Shown: piece after piece, positions 11,680 to 22,119 of the stretch
How the letters are laid out: every line of letters starts with the position of its first letter
Position numbering within the stretch: the stretch's first letter is position 1
Source: Arthrinium phaeospermum
Lineage: Eukaryota; Ascomycota; Sordariomycetes; Amphisphaeriales; Apiosporaceae
Direction of reading: 5' to 3'
Length of the DNA: 64,000 nucleotides
Assembly (NCBI GenBank): GCA_006503535.1
Contig: QYRS01000008.1
Coordinates: 1,674,001 to 1,738,000, forward strand
The notes under the pieces: generated by a model
The model's input: the letters and a program-made list of their open reading frames with translations, nothing else
Told to the model about the DNA's origin: nothing
Database searches by the model: none
Made by a program: the position numbers and the translations under genes

Positions 11680-14600
11680 AGCTTATTCGAATTAGTTACC
11701 GATTTTTATTAATAAAGATATATAAATATATAATTTTAACTTATTTAATATATTTATATATAAATTTATAAATATTATAATCGTATTATAAAATAATAGG
11801 CTTAATAAGTTTAGTTAATATTAAAATTTCGTACGTTACCGATTATATTATAATATTATTATATTTATTTTTTCGCGTTTTAAATATTTAAGTAAGTAAT
11901 TAATAAACGTTTATCGATTAAATAATATATTATTAATTTTATTAGCGTTGTTTTATTAATAAAAAAGTATTTAAATATTATATTAATTTTAACGTAATCG
12001 GTATAAAATTATAAATAATTAACTTATTTATTAAATCGATTAAATTTAATAAAAAAATTAGTTAAAAAATATTAAATTATTATTAAAGTAATCGAGGTTA
12101 ATAAAACACTTTAAATTATTAAAAATTTATTAAAACTATTAAAAATATATGTATTTTAATAAATATTAATTAAAAGTAAGCCGATTTATTAATTCTTTTA
12201 TTAAACGCGTTAAATAAAGTTTGTTAGTATTTTTTAAAAAAAAACGCTTAAATTTAATATTTTATTAATAAAAAATAAATTAAACCGTATTATATTAATA
12301 ATATTTAATCGGTTTAAATTAATTATTAATTAATTTAATATTAATTGTTAATTAATCGATTAAAAAGGTTAAATGGTGCGTTTTTTTTATAATATAATTA
12401 ATTAAAGTATTAATTAATTTTTATTATAATTTTATAATAAATAATAAATATCGAATCGGTTCGAATTATATTAATATTATATTTATAAATAAATATTAAA
12501 TAAGAAATATAATATTTAATAAGTAATTATTATATTTATTTTTATTATTATTTAATATTTAAGTTTTTAAAAATTTTTTACGCTTTATTATTATTATATG
12601 TTAATTAATTAATTAAGGTAATAAAAAAGCGTGAAAATATTATAAATTAATTAAATATAAACTCGTTATTATTAAAGTATTTTATTTAAAAGTATTTATA
12701 AAATAATTAATAACGTTTATAAAAAAAATAAAAATAATAGAAATTATTAATATTATAATTATAAAACGGGTTAATGTTTTTATAATCGCGTTTACGAATT
12801 TCGTTTAATTAAATATTAATAAGTTTTTATAAATTAATTAATAAAATTTTTAACGTTTTTAATTAACGGGTAATATTATAATATTATTAAAAAAAATAAG
12901 TCGTTTATTTATAATTATTATTTATTAATTATTTATTTATAATAATGATAAATTATTTAACCGTATTAAATAAAAAAGATTAATATAAGTCTTTTTTTAT
13001 ACTATAAAATTTAATATTATTATAAAAATTTTTTAAAAATAATATTATTATTTATAAAAGTATTAAAATATCGAATTTAATAAAAATTAGTTAAAAAATA
13101 GTTTAATTTTATATTATAATATAAGTTTAAATTTAAATAAGTTTAAATTAATATTATAATATAAGTTTTTAATTAAAATATTATATTAAAATCGTTATTT
13201 TTATTATTATTAATTATATTATAATATAATAATTATAATATAAATAAAATCTTAATATTTTAAAACGAAATTTTTAATTTAATAATATATATTAATTAAT
13301 AATATAATAATATTTTATAATATTAATAAATAAAATAATAGATTTATTTATTATATAATATTTATTATTTAAACTTATTAATTAATTTATTATATAAAAA
13401 ATTATAATATTTATTATATTTATTATTAAAAAAATAGCGTTAATAGCGCGTTAAATGTAATTAATAACTTTATTAATATTTTATTTAAATATATCGCGTT
13501 AAAAGCGTATTTTTAAATTAATATAAGCTTTTTTCCGGTTATATTACGATTAATTATACGTTTTTAATAAAATTAATATTATAAATTATATATTAATATT
13601 TTTAAAGTAGTAACGTAATCGTAAAACGTTTTTTTTCGGTTACGCTATTATTATTAATAATAAAAATTAGATTAAATTTAAGGATATATTTTTTAATATT
13701 TTTTAAATAGGTTTATATTAAAAAAGTAATTAAAAATTTTATTAAAAAGAATTTAAAAGGTAATTAATTATTAATAAAATTACGAATTATTAATATAAAT
13801 ATTTATTACTTTAAATTATTAATATTATATATTAAATCGATTAAAATAATTAAACTATAATTAATAAAGTATTTAAAAAAATAATGTAATATAAAATATA
13901 AACTGTAATATATTTTTATAATGTTTTTATTATTTTTATAATTAACGTATATACGATTAGTAATATTATTAATTAATATAATAAAAATATATATTAAAAA
14001 ATTAATTAAATTTATTACCGCGATAAAAAACGTAATTTATATTATCGATATACTTATTATATTTTTTTATTTAAATATATTATATCGCGATTTATTATAA
14101 TAAAATTAATTAAATTAATCGATAAAGCGTATAATTAAAAAGCTTAATTTTTTATTAACGCGTAAAAAACGTTATTAATTTTTAACGTATAATTAAAAAT
14201 AATATAATTAATAATATTTTTTAATAATTAATTAAATTTATTATAATCGTAATCGTTAAATATATAATTATATTTTATATCGAAATATATAATAATAATT
14301 TAATTAAAATTTAATTAAAATTAAACCTTTTTATATAAATTAAATATATTAAAATAATTACCTATAAAAACCTTTTAAACGCGTTATTATTAATATTGTA
14401 TATAAAAGTAATTTTAAATTAATATTAATAATTTATTAAGGTTTAAAAAGTTTTTTAACGATTATTTATTATAAAAAAAACGTATTCTTATAATTATTTT
14501 AATTTAAAACTATTTTAATATATAATTAATAAATAATAATTTAATATAATTGGTTAATTATTAAAATTAAATTAATATATTTATATTTAAATATTAAAAA

Positions 14601-15224
14601 AGAATTTACGAATAACTTTTTATTAATTAATCGATAAATTTATCGATTTATTATATTTAAATTATTTAATAACGCGTTATCGATTAAATATTTATTTAAA
14701 TATAAAATTAAAATAATATACGAATTAAATTAATAAAAAAAGTAATTATTAAATTATTATTAAAAAAGGTATTATAAAAAGTCGATAAAACGCGTTTAAA
14801 TTAATTAAACTTATTAAAATAATACGATTATAATTAAAATCGTTAAAAATCGATATAATTAATTAAAAAAGCTTTATTTTAATATAAAATAAGTTAAAAA
14901 CGGTTATTTTAATAATATTAATTAATTTATTATTATTAGCGTTATTAAATAATAAAATTAATAATTTTAATATAATTAATAATTTAAATAACTTTAAATT
15001 AAAAATTAATAAATTAATATATTTAAATAAAACTTATTATTTAATATTAAATTTTACGATTATAATAATAAAAATTATTTTTAAAATTTTATAATATTTA
15101 TCGATATCGATTAATAATAATAATAAATAAATTTAAAGTATTTCTTAAAGCGATTTTATAGATATACTTTATAGAGGGGTATCGCTACCGAAATCTGGTC
15201 TATACTAAAGCTAGCAAGGGTTAC

Positions 15225-15249
15225 TAGTTGGGTTAGAATAACCGTCGCT
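15225..15249. repeat. right terminal inverted repeat
   Basis: Reverse complement of the left repeat; the perfect part is 15225-15244. The adjoining inner 75 bases are not AT-collapsed, unlike the element body. Confidence 0.75.
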
Positions 15250-15257
15250 AGGAAATA
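15250..15257. repeat. target-site duplication, right copy
   Basis: AGGAAATA, matching 11647-11654, directly outside the right inverted repeat. Confidence 0.65.
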
Positions 15258-18200
15258 CACTGGATTCGGGTTTTCCGCATGCTTCCCCCGACCCCAGACT
15301 CCCAGAGTGGATCGACTCCATGTTCCCCCACAATAGTAACGAGACAAAATGTGGAGGCGCCCAGGCACAGAAAGCCTTCTGGCCAGGGCTAAGGAGAAGA
15401 GCAGGGCTTCTGGACAGGGGGGCAGTAACCCAAGGGGCTTTGCTTGCAAGGCGTGCTGGCAAGTCCCAAACCAAGGTTCCCCATCTCCCCTTTCCCCCCT
15501 TATGTTGATGTGCCTTATCCCCGTTGCGTTGCGGACAGCATATCGGACTTGTCTACATAATCTACGCACATGCATGTATGTATCTGACCTCAAGTCCCCG
15601 TCGTCGATGCATCTTTGAGCAGCGTGGGGGAAAGGGAATCAAACTACATACTTAGGAACTCAATGCATTGATAGATGTTAGACACGCGCTCATACCAGCA
15701 TCACCATCACATAAAACAAAAAGAAGGCGGGCGTGTCGCGGCGGAAGGCGGGAAAAGGCAGGCGGCCGTCTCGGCCTTGATGCATTCCTCCCTACTTGAC
15801 GTTGACTCGTCGTTTGGGCTGGGTAGGGTACCCGGATGTAAACACACGAAATTACCATGCAAATACGCAACCAATGACCCAAGTGCCAGTTACAGAGACC
15901 AACGGCGAGAGTTGTTGGTTGGATCAAGTCGATCTTGTCGCTCCAGCTCTCCAGCAGCTCCAGCATGACGAGAACAAATCGGAGTTACTGTCCCTCTAAA
16001 ACGAAATCAATAAAATCGGAGCTGAGTACGATACCCCTGCAGTCATTATCATCATTGGCTTCGAGAATCCTTCCGTCAGCCCGTGGGGGTTGTTTTTGTT
16101 ACTTGGCTCTGCTGCTTCTGTGGATTGGTTGGTGGTTCTGAAAGCTTCCGTGCAAGCCTGGGCTGGCCATTAAGTATCCATTGATTGACATTGATGGACT
16201 GGCCCTGGCCCCATCTGCGCCTGTCGGGATCCGGAAACAGGGCCCCCAAACAGAACTACAACACCAACAACTGAGTAATCTGACTGACTGTTGTTCTCAC
16301 CGAATTTCTGCACTTGTTTTTATATTAAATATTGAATAATCATCGAACCTACATTATTGGCACAAAAAGAAACCCATCAATCGGTCAGCAATTCGGGGCG
16401 TCGATTGGACCAACGACGCTTGCCTTGCCGATTCTCTCAATTTGAAGACCCCGTTGGAAAACTGACAAGTGTCATATCGCCAGGGAGACCCCTTGATGGA
16501 CGGATGCCTAGATGGAAACATGGCCTTACCTCATCCTCATCCCGCCCTCCCCGGTGCCCCCATACCCATGTTATCTTTAGCAATCACTCTTTCTGTTTCT
16601 GTTGGCAGGCAGAGCCCGTTTACACAACGAGAACATCCAAACGGCAACGATCAGTGTATCGATTTCGCGTCTTTTTCTTCTTCCTCTTCCCGTCGAGGGC
16701 GCACCGCACGTAGTTGGCGAAACCTATGGGATATGTCTCTCGTTCATGACTTTCAGCATTGTCTGCATGGCTATCAGTCTGGGGTACATGACGCATGGAC
16801 AGTTGCATTTTCCCCAGACTCCTTCCAAGGTTCTCCCGCAGTGGATCTCGACGTGGTCTCATTTGCCTTCTGGACCATTCGGGTTCGGCTCATTCTTACA
16901 CACGTCTTGCTCTGCAGGTCATCGTGGATTCCGATGTCATCCACTTTTACTTTGGGGAGCTGCCATGATACCTACTTACTGCCCGGCTACTGCTGCTGCA
17001 TCGAGCCTTATCTGCCGAGGAGTTGCGGTCAAAGGATGTGAGGTGCGTGAGAGCGTATTCCTCCTCCTGTGCCTGCAACGCGACTCCGATAGGATTCGTG
17101 TCGAAATTCCGGCAGTTCCGTCCAAGTGGACAGGCATGCTTCCTGCCAACGCATGTTGTGAGACGTTTGCTAAGCTAGGTACTTCAGCGCTTTGCCCTCC
17201 CTATTTCTTCCTGCTTGGTGGCGGTCACGTCATAGCCTCAGACATTTATTACCAATACCGCTACTTACGTTACCCTGCCCCCAACCTCATTTGCTACGAG
17301 CGGTATGCCCTATATTAAATTCGTTTGTGTCGTTGGCTCTTGTCAGATACAACACGTACCTCTTACACACACCCACACAAAAAAGTAATTCCGTGCGTAT
17401 TATGACTCCGACCCCGTCTTACTCTGACAGCGGGCCTACGAACACACCGGTCGAGAACTGAGACCTATATCGCAGTGAAATATCAAACAGCGTTTGCTTT
17501 TAAATCCACCCGGCCCTTCCTCTCGTCCAGATAGGCTCATCGGGATACTGCCCGTTTGAACAAGACAGTAGCACCTGTGGGCTCGCAAAGTATTAACTTT
17601 TCCATTGTTTTTGAACGGATGCAAGGCAACACCTTCTCGATCCTACCGAGAACTCTCTTGCCGCTGCTGGCGGGCGCAGGGCATTCCTGGTCGTCGCGGC
17701 AGATCTGTGTCTCGACTGGTAACGTACAGGCCAGGTTTGACGAAGCTGACGAGGCCTTGCGCAGAAACTGGCTTCTAGAACCTTTTCCCCGATACTCCTT
17801 CCTTACCCTTCGTGGGGCCCCTTTTTTGGCTGTATCACGTCGGTCGGCGTAATCCGCAGTAATACCGGCACAACAGTCATGCCGCCAAGATACGAAGGGG
17901 ACACACGAGAGAGCATCGGTCAATATTGGTCAGCTCTACCCGAAAAATTCAATACTCGGACCCAGCTCCGCTTCGTGCGACGGAATGTCCTCCGCTCGCT
18001 GAGTGAAGCCGGTCGTCTTTTCATCTCCCATGGTTCAAGAGGGTGGCGTTCAATTACGGTAGAGAGCACTCGGTTCCAGCGATATATTTATCGCGTACCT
18101 CCCTTCGTGAATGCAGGGCTTGTACCGCTACGACGCGAGTGGACGAGGACGGTTCTGTGCGAGCTGAACACGCGAACCCATCATGTTGGTGAAGAAATGA

Positions 18201-18789
18201 TCAAGATATCTGATTGCTCGATAACATTGGTGCCTAATTCCAAGGTTTGTCGATCTTGTCAGTATTGGGCTGAAGTATGCCGTGATACATATGAGGTCGT
18301 ATTTCGTATGTAGGCGGGTGGCCCGGAGACTCTTCTCATTTGCTACCGACTTTCGGTGTCTGCAAGGGACTGCGCGTCGCGTGAATATATTGGCTCCAAG
18401 GAAGCTCGCTGGCCTGGTTTCCCGGCTCCGACTCGGGTCTCATTGGTAAAGAAAGCGCTGCGAGCTGCAGGAACTCCGAGATTGAAGATCAACCAAGGGG
18501 AATATGCGACTGGTCTATCGCCGACTTAAGACAAGTAAGCATTATGTTCGCTGGTTTCTTACCTGTCCATCTTCACCCTATTGTACCCACCGACCTCAAG
18601 AGGCCCGTCATAGAGAGGGTCAGCATGCTACCGATGTGCATGGAACGTCTCTTTGATGTGTGACTGCAATGCGGCATTCCCATCCTGTAGGGATTCATTA
18701 GGACAGGACTGAGCAAGCAAAAAGGGGGAAGAAAAGGAGGACCCTTGGATGGATTGAAGGGGGAAAGAGGAAAAAAGAAAAAAAGAAAG
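15258..18789. other. gene-poor region after the AT-rich element
   Basis: No convincing gene. Open frames at 16357-17318 and 17879-18313 (+) are overlapping in several phases with no motif and no plausible splice model. Composition is normal, so RIP did not spread far outside the element. Confidence 0.45.
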
Positions 18790-18861
18790 TGACCGCAGAG
18801 GGAGTCGAACCCTCTTGCCTTTAAGCATACTATAATGATACTACCGCTAGGCTACACCGGC
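18790..18861 (-). tRNA. tRNA-like locus, isotype not assignable (possible pseudogene)
   Basis: On the minus strand the sequence has a good A box (TAGCCTAGCGG), a perfect B box (GGTTCGACTCC), a 5-bp T stem around a 7-base loop, and a downstream T-rich Pol III terminator (TTTCTTTTTTTC). The overall length is 72 bases. However, only about five of seven acceptor pairs form, the D stem is poor, and no anticodon loop with T33 fits at the expected place. It may be a decayed tRNA, a tRNA with a non-standard insertion, or a tRNA-derived element. A covariance-model search would decide. Confidence 0.5.
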
Positions 18862-19547
18862 CCGGTCAAGGGAGGGTTATGTTGAATTGGTCTATAGACC
18901 CAAGGGAAAAGTGAAAGTGTGCTTTGATCTTGGGTAAATAGGTATTTAAGCTTCAGAGATGCTATGGTTGGACTGCTTGTACGAGTTCATACATCGTGGA
19001 GCCCCCATGAACCACTTAGTGATAAGAGCCATCGTAGGGTTCAACTCCCTGTATCGCCCGAAGGCTACAGACAATCAGACACGGATTGCACGTCTGCTGG
19101 ATGGTGTTGGTTGGTCAGCCCCTCTAGTCGACAATTCAGAGATGCGCATGTGACTATCATGATGCCGCTTCTTCCTACTGGCTGATAGTCTTCCACAGTG
19201 AGGCATCATGGGTACTGGCTAGACTAAACACGCCAAGGTGATTGTAAATCGAATATCACTGCTTGGAATGGAGCCAACCACCCTATAGATGCAGTCGATG
19301 TTCCTAGAGAGCGGACCGGGTATAAGGACAAAATGTCTGCTACTTGTAGCACGAGCTGTCACGAGTGGACACATTCGACTGGCCCGATTGTGCAGAAGAG
19401 GCATACGAAGCATACGGGAAGAGCTGGACTCAGCAACAGAAAGGTCAAAGGAATAAAAAGAAAACAGTCAAGACTTAAGCTGCTCCTTACCGGGCTCGAA
19501 ACCAGGGGGCTGTTGGCGACGGAAGCCAAGAGCGAAAGAGAAAAAAA
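18862..19547. other. intergenic
   Basis: Nothing supported. It lies between the tRNA-like locus and the tandem tRNA-like repeats. Confidence 0.45.
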
Positions 19548-19657
19548 AATAGATTTGAAAGCAGACCCTCGATTGCCGAGTGTTTTACCACTCGACCATC
19601 TAGCGTATGACATCCAATCTGGGTGGTTCCGGTTACTGGATCTCTCTGTCAACAGGG
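19548..19657 (-). repeat. tRNA-like tandem repeat, copy 1
   Basis: A 110-base unit repeated 154 bases downstream with few differences. Read on the minus strand it holds a class II tRNA-like A box (TGGTCGAGTGG), a CTCG/CGAG hairpin and then an oligo-T run outside the unit, so it resembles the 5' half of a Ser/Leu-type tRNA followed by a Pol III terminator. A normal B box and T stem are not found. Whether it is transcribed is unknown. Confidence 0.55.
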
Positions 19658-19701
19658 TATATATTGGAACCAGAGATCGGAAGAACGTAAAAAAAAAAAA
19701 A

Positions 19702-19811
19702 AATAGATTTGAAAGCAGACCCTCGATTGCCGAGTGTTTTACCACTCGACCATCTAGCGTATGACGTCCAATCTGGGTGACACCGGGTACTGGATCTCTC
19801 TGTCAACAGGG
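19702..19811 (-). repeat. tRNA-like tandem repeat, copy 2
   Basis: Second copy of the 110-base unit; the tRNA-like half is identical to copy 1. Differences are confined to about 19767-19790, near the 5' end on the minus strand. A longer A/T run (about 14 bases, 19689-19703) sits at its terminator side. Confidence 0.55.
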
Positions 19812-20998
19812 CATATGTTGTCCAGAGTTGGGTACGGGTTCGGGTGGTTGGTGGGTAGAGAAGGGGGTGGGAAGGTTTGATACGTCCTTGGTTCAGCCCG
19901 GGCTTATCGACCCGAAAGGATATGAAGGAATCACTTTGTGGCGATGGATTAACCGTGGAGAAGGGAAAAGAAGCAGTGAAGACTACTAGTCGACGGCAAC
20001 CAGACAAGTCTCCCGAATCTAACGTCAGACTCACTGCGTGTGCCCTGATATCTATGCGAACAGCGGCATAATAGTGTCACAGAGGGACGTACATTTGTGA
20101 ACTTCTCGACCTTCACAGTGTGTTCGAAGGATAGAACGGACTGTTGATGACCGATAGTTATGTGTTTTCAGTTGCTTGCGTTTTGTATATAACCCAGCAC
20201 TACGGATTACAATCCAGTCTACTTGGGGTAGAGAGGCAGCTCTAGAATAGGAGGTATGTGTTCAATTGACTATCAAGCAGGGTGATAGAAGCTCTGCATT
20301 AGCTGGCCTATAACACCGTTACCCTTACTTATATTATATGTCGGGCTAGTGACAAGTCAGCATGCTGACATTCTCGTCGAGGATATGACGAATACGTGGG
20401 ATACATCATGTCGAGCATTCCCTTGTTACTGTGACCTGCCCAACTACAGGCACTCACTGGATGCCCATGTGGTAGGCCCGGCCCGTCCCTTGCCACGATG
20501 GTTCGTATCTACCTAGGGTCGAGTATTGATTGAGCCTGTAATGCCTCAGAAAAAGGGGGTGGTATATCATAACTCATAATTAACAGCTCTCACTAAGCTA
20601 CGTGAATTGCATTGGTATATGTACGGTTCACCCTTGTAAGTTAGTATGAGTGGCATACGCGAGAGCACTAGCACCCGACGGTAGTTGAATAGCCCCGCTA
20701 TCGTAAGTGGGCTGGGTGTGGAGGAGATGCTGCGCGTGCGGGATGCGGGAAGCGGTCGCCGGAGCTGAGGTGCTAGTCCGTCGTGGGGCCGAGGTTGATT
20801 GGATTGAGCTCCGCATTGGATCGTATCACCTCTTCGGACGAGCAGTGGCTCTGCCCGGGTATAAAGCTGAGCATGCCCCGTGCATCTACTGATCAGGCGC
20901 GGATAGTTCAAATCGAAGAACGACTCACTTATCTTCCTCCCGAATCACTTCCAATAACCCCTTAACAGCAGAATCGCAGAAGTAATAAGCCTTCCAAC
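19812..20998. other. intergenic and GST-like promoter
   Basis: No gene or RNA supported. The 3' end is the upstream region of the GST-like gene; a TATAAAG-like box lies at about 20860. Confidence 0.4.
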
Positions 20999-22119
20999 AT
21001 GGCTGTCGAAGATCTCCCCATCATTCTATACCACTATGTCCACTCGCCATATGCGAGACGGATCGTCTGGTACCTGAACCTCCGCAAGATCCCATACACA
21101 CAATGTGTAAGTAAAAGCCTCTCCTGTTTCCTTTTTGATAAGCAGGCACACCTGACTAACCTTCCCGCACAGCTCCAACCCCAATCCTCCCGCGCCCCGA
21201 CGTCGCCCAGCTCGGCGTAGCCTACCGCCGCATCCCCCTCCTAGCCATCGGCCGGGACGTCTACCTAGACACCCGCCTGATCCTGCAGAAGCTCGAGGCC
21301 CTGTACCCGGCCAGCGCCGCGCACCCGGCCCTGTCGGCGCCCGCCTCGGACCCCGCCGGCCGCGCCCTGCACGGCGGCCTGCTCTCGGCCTGGACCAACG
21401 ACGCCGCCGGCCTCTTCTGGAACGGCGTCTTCCTCATGCCGGCCGACCTGCCCGGCACCGACGACCCCCGCTTCCTGGCCGACCGCGCCGAGATGATGGG
21501 CCTGCCCCGCGACGCGCCCTCGCCCATCTCCAAGGAGGCGCGCGCGGCGCGGCGGCCCGAGGCGCTCTGCGAGATCGCGGAGGCGATGCACTTGCTCGAG
21601 TCGACACTGCTGGCCGGTGAAGGCGAGAGGAACTGGCTGCTGGGCACGGAGCGCCCGACGCTCGTCGACATCGAGGCCGTCTTCGTCTTCGTCTGGCTCG
21701 CGGGCATGCGCGCGCTGCCTCAGGACACCATGGGCCCCGCCGCCTTCCCGCGGCTGCACGCCTGGGTCGCGCGCTTCGTCCAGACGGCTGACGCGGCCGA
21801 GAAGGAGAACGGAGAGCCCGCGACCGTCGGCGGCGACGAGGCGGCGAAGCTGGTGTTTGACGCCGCGTTCGCGGAGGAGGAGGGGGCCGTGGATGGAACC
21901 AACCCCGTCGTCGTGGCTGAGGGGCTCCAGAAGGGCGACACGGTCCGGGTGTGGCCGACGGACTCGGGCAGTGGGCACAAGGAGTCGGGAGCGCTGGTCA
22001 GCATGACACTGAAGGAGATTGTGCTCGAGGCGCAGGGGAAGGGGGGTAGTGTCCGGGTGCATGCGCCGCGACACGGGTTCAAGGTGAAGAAGGACGCTGG
22101 CACATCTTCCAATCTGTAA
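20999..22119 (+). CDS. glutathione S-transferase-like protein
   Basis: Exon 1 (from 20999) encodes the thioredoxin-like GST start: LPIILYHYVHSPYARRIVWYLN, split here as LPIILYHYVHSPYARR and IVWYLNLRKIPYTQ. Exon 2 (21173-22119) continues with ILPRPDVAQLGVAYRRIP and IGRDVYLDTRLILQKLE, then an all-helical C-terminal half with WLLGTERPTLVDIEAVFVF. The joint is problematic. With the consensus donor GTAAGT at 21107 the frame breaks after Leu-Gln-Pro, as if one C were missing from the run at 21179-21182. A GT two bases upstream (21105) restores the frame and gives 350 residues. The C-terminal 80 residues (about 265-350) are an extra extension beyond a normal GST. Substrate unknown. GC-rich third positions contrast with the gene-poor surroundings. 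Confidence 0.8.

Larger units (their letters stand above)
11655..15249. mobile_element. RIP-degraded DNA transposon, probably hAT-like
   Basis: A 3,595-base block bounded by 25-base inverted repeats and flanked by an 8-base direct duplication. From about 11690 to 15170 it is extremely AT-rich, with TTAA and TAAT everywhere, stops in all frames and no surviving coding frame. The remaining C residues are mostly in CpG; CpA and TpG are very rare. This is the expected end point of repeat-induced point mutation, which changes CpA to TpA in duplicated DNA. Eight-base duplications are typical of hAT elements, and the size suits a full-length autonomous copy. Superfamily assignment is inference because no transposase sequence survives. 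The outer 40-80 bases at each end kept normal composition. Confidence 0.75.

Noticed and set aside
11690..15170. AT-rich block as a centromere fragment or mitochondrial insert
   Set aside because: Inverted repeats and flanking direct duplication define a single transposon-sized insertion, and the dinucleotide pattern fits RIP.
16357..17318. Plus-strand frames of 118 to 238 residues
   Set aside because: Three phases overlap with similar length and none has family-like composition or plausible introns.
17879..18313. Plus-strand frame of 144 residues
   Set aside because: No recognisable domain, unusual composition, no neighbouring exon.
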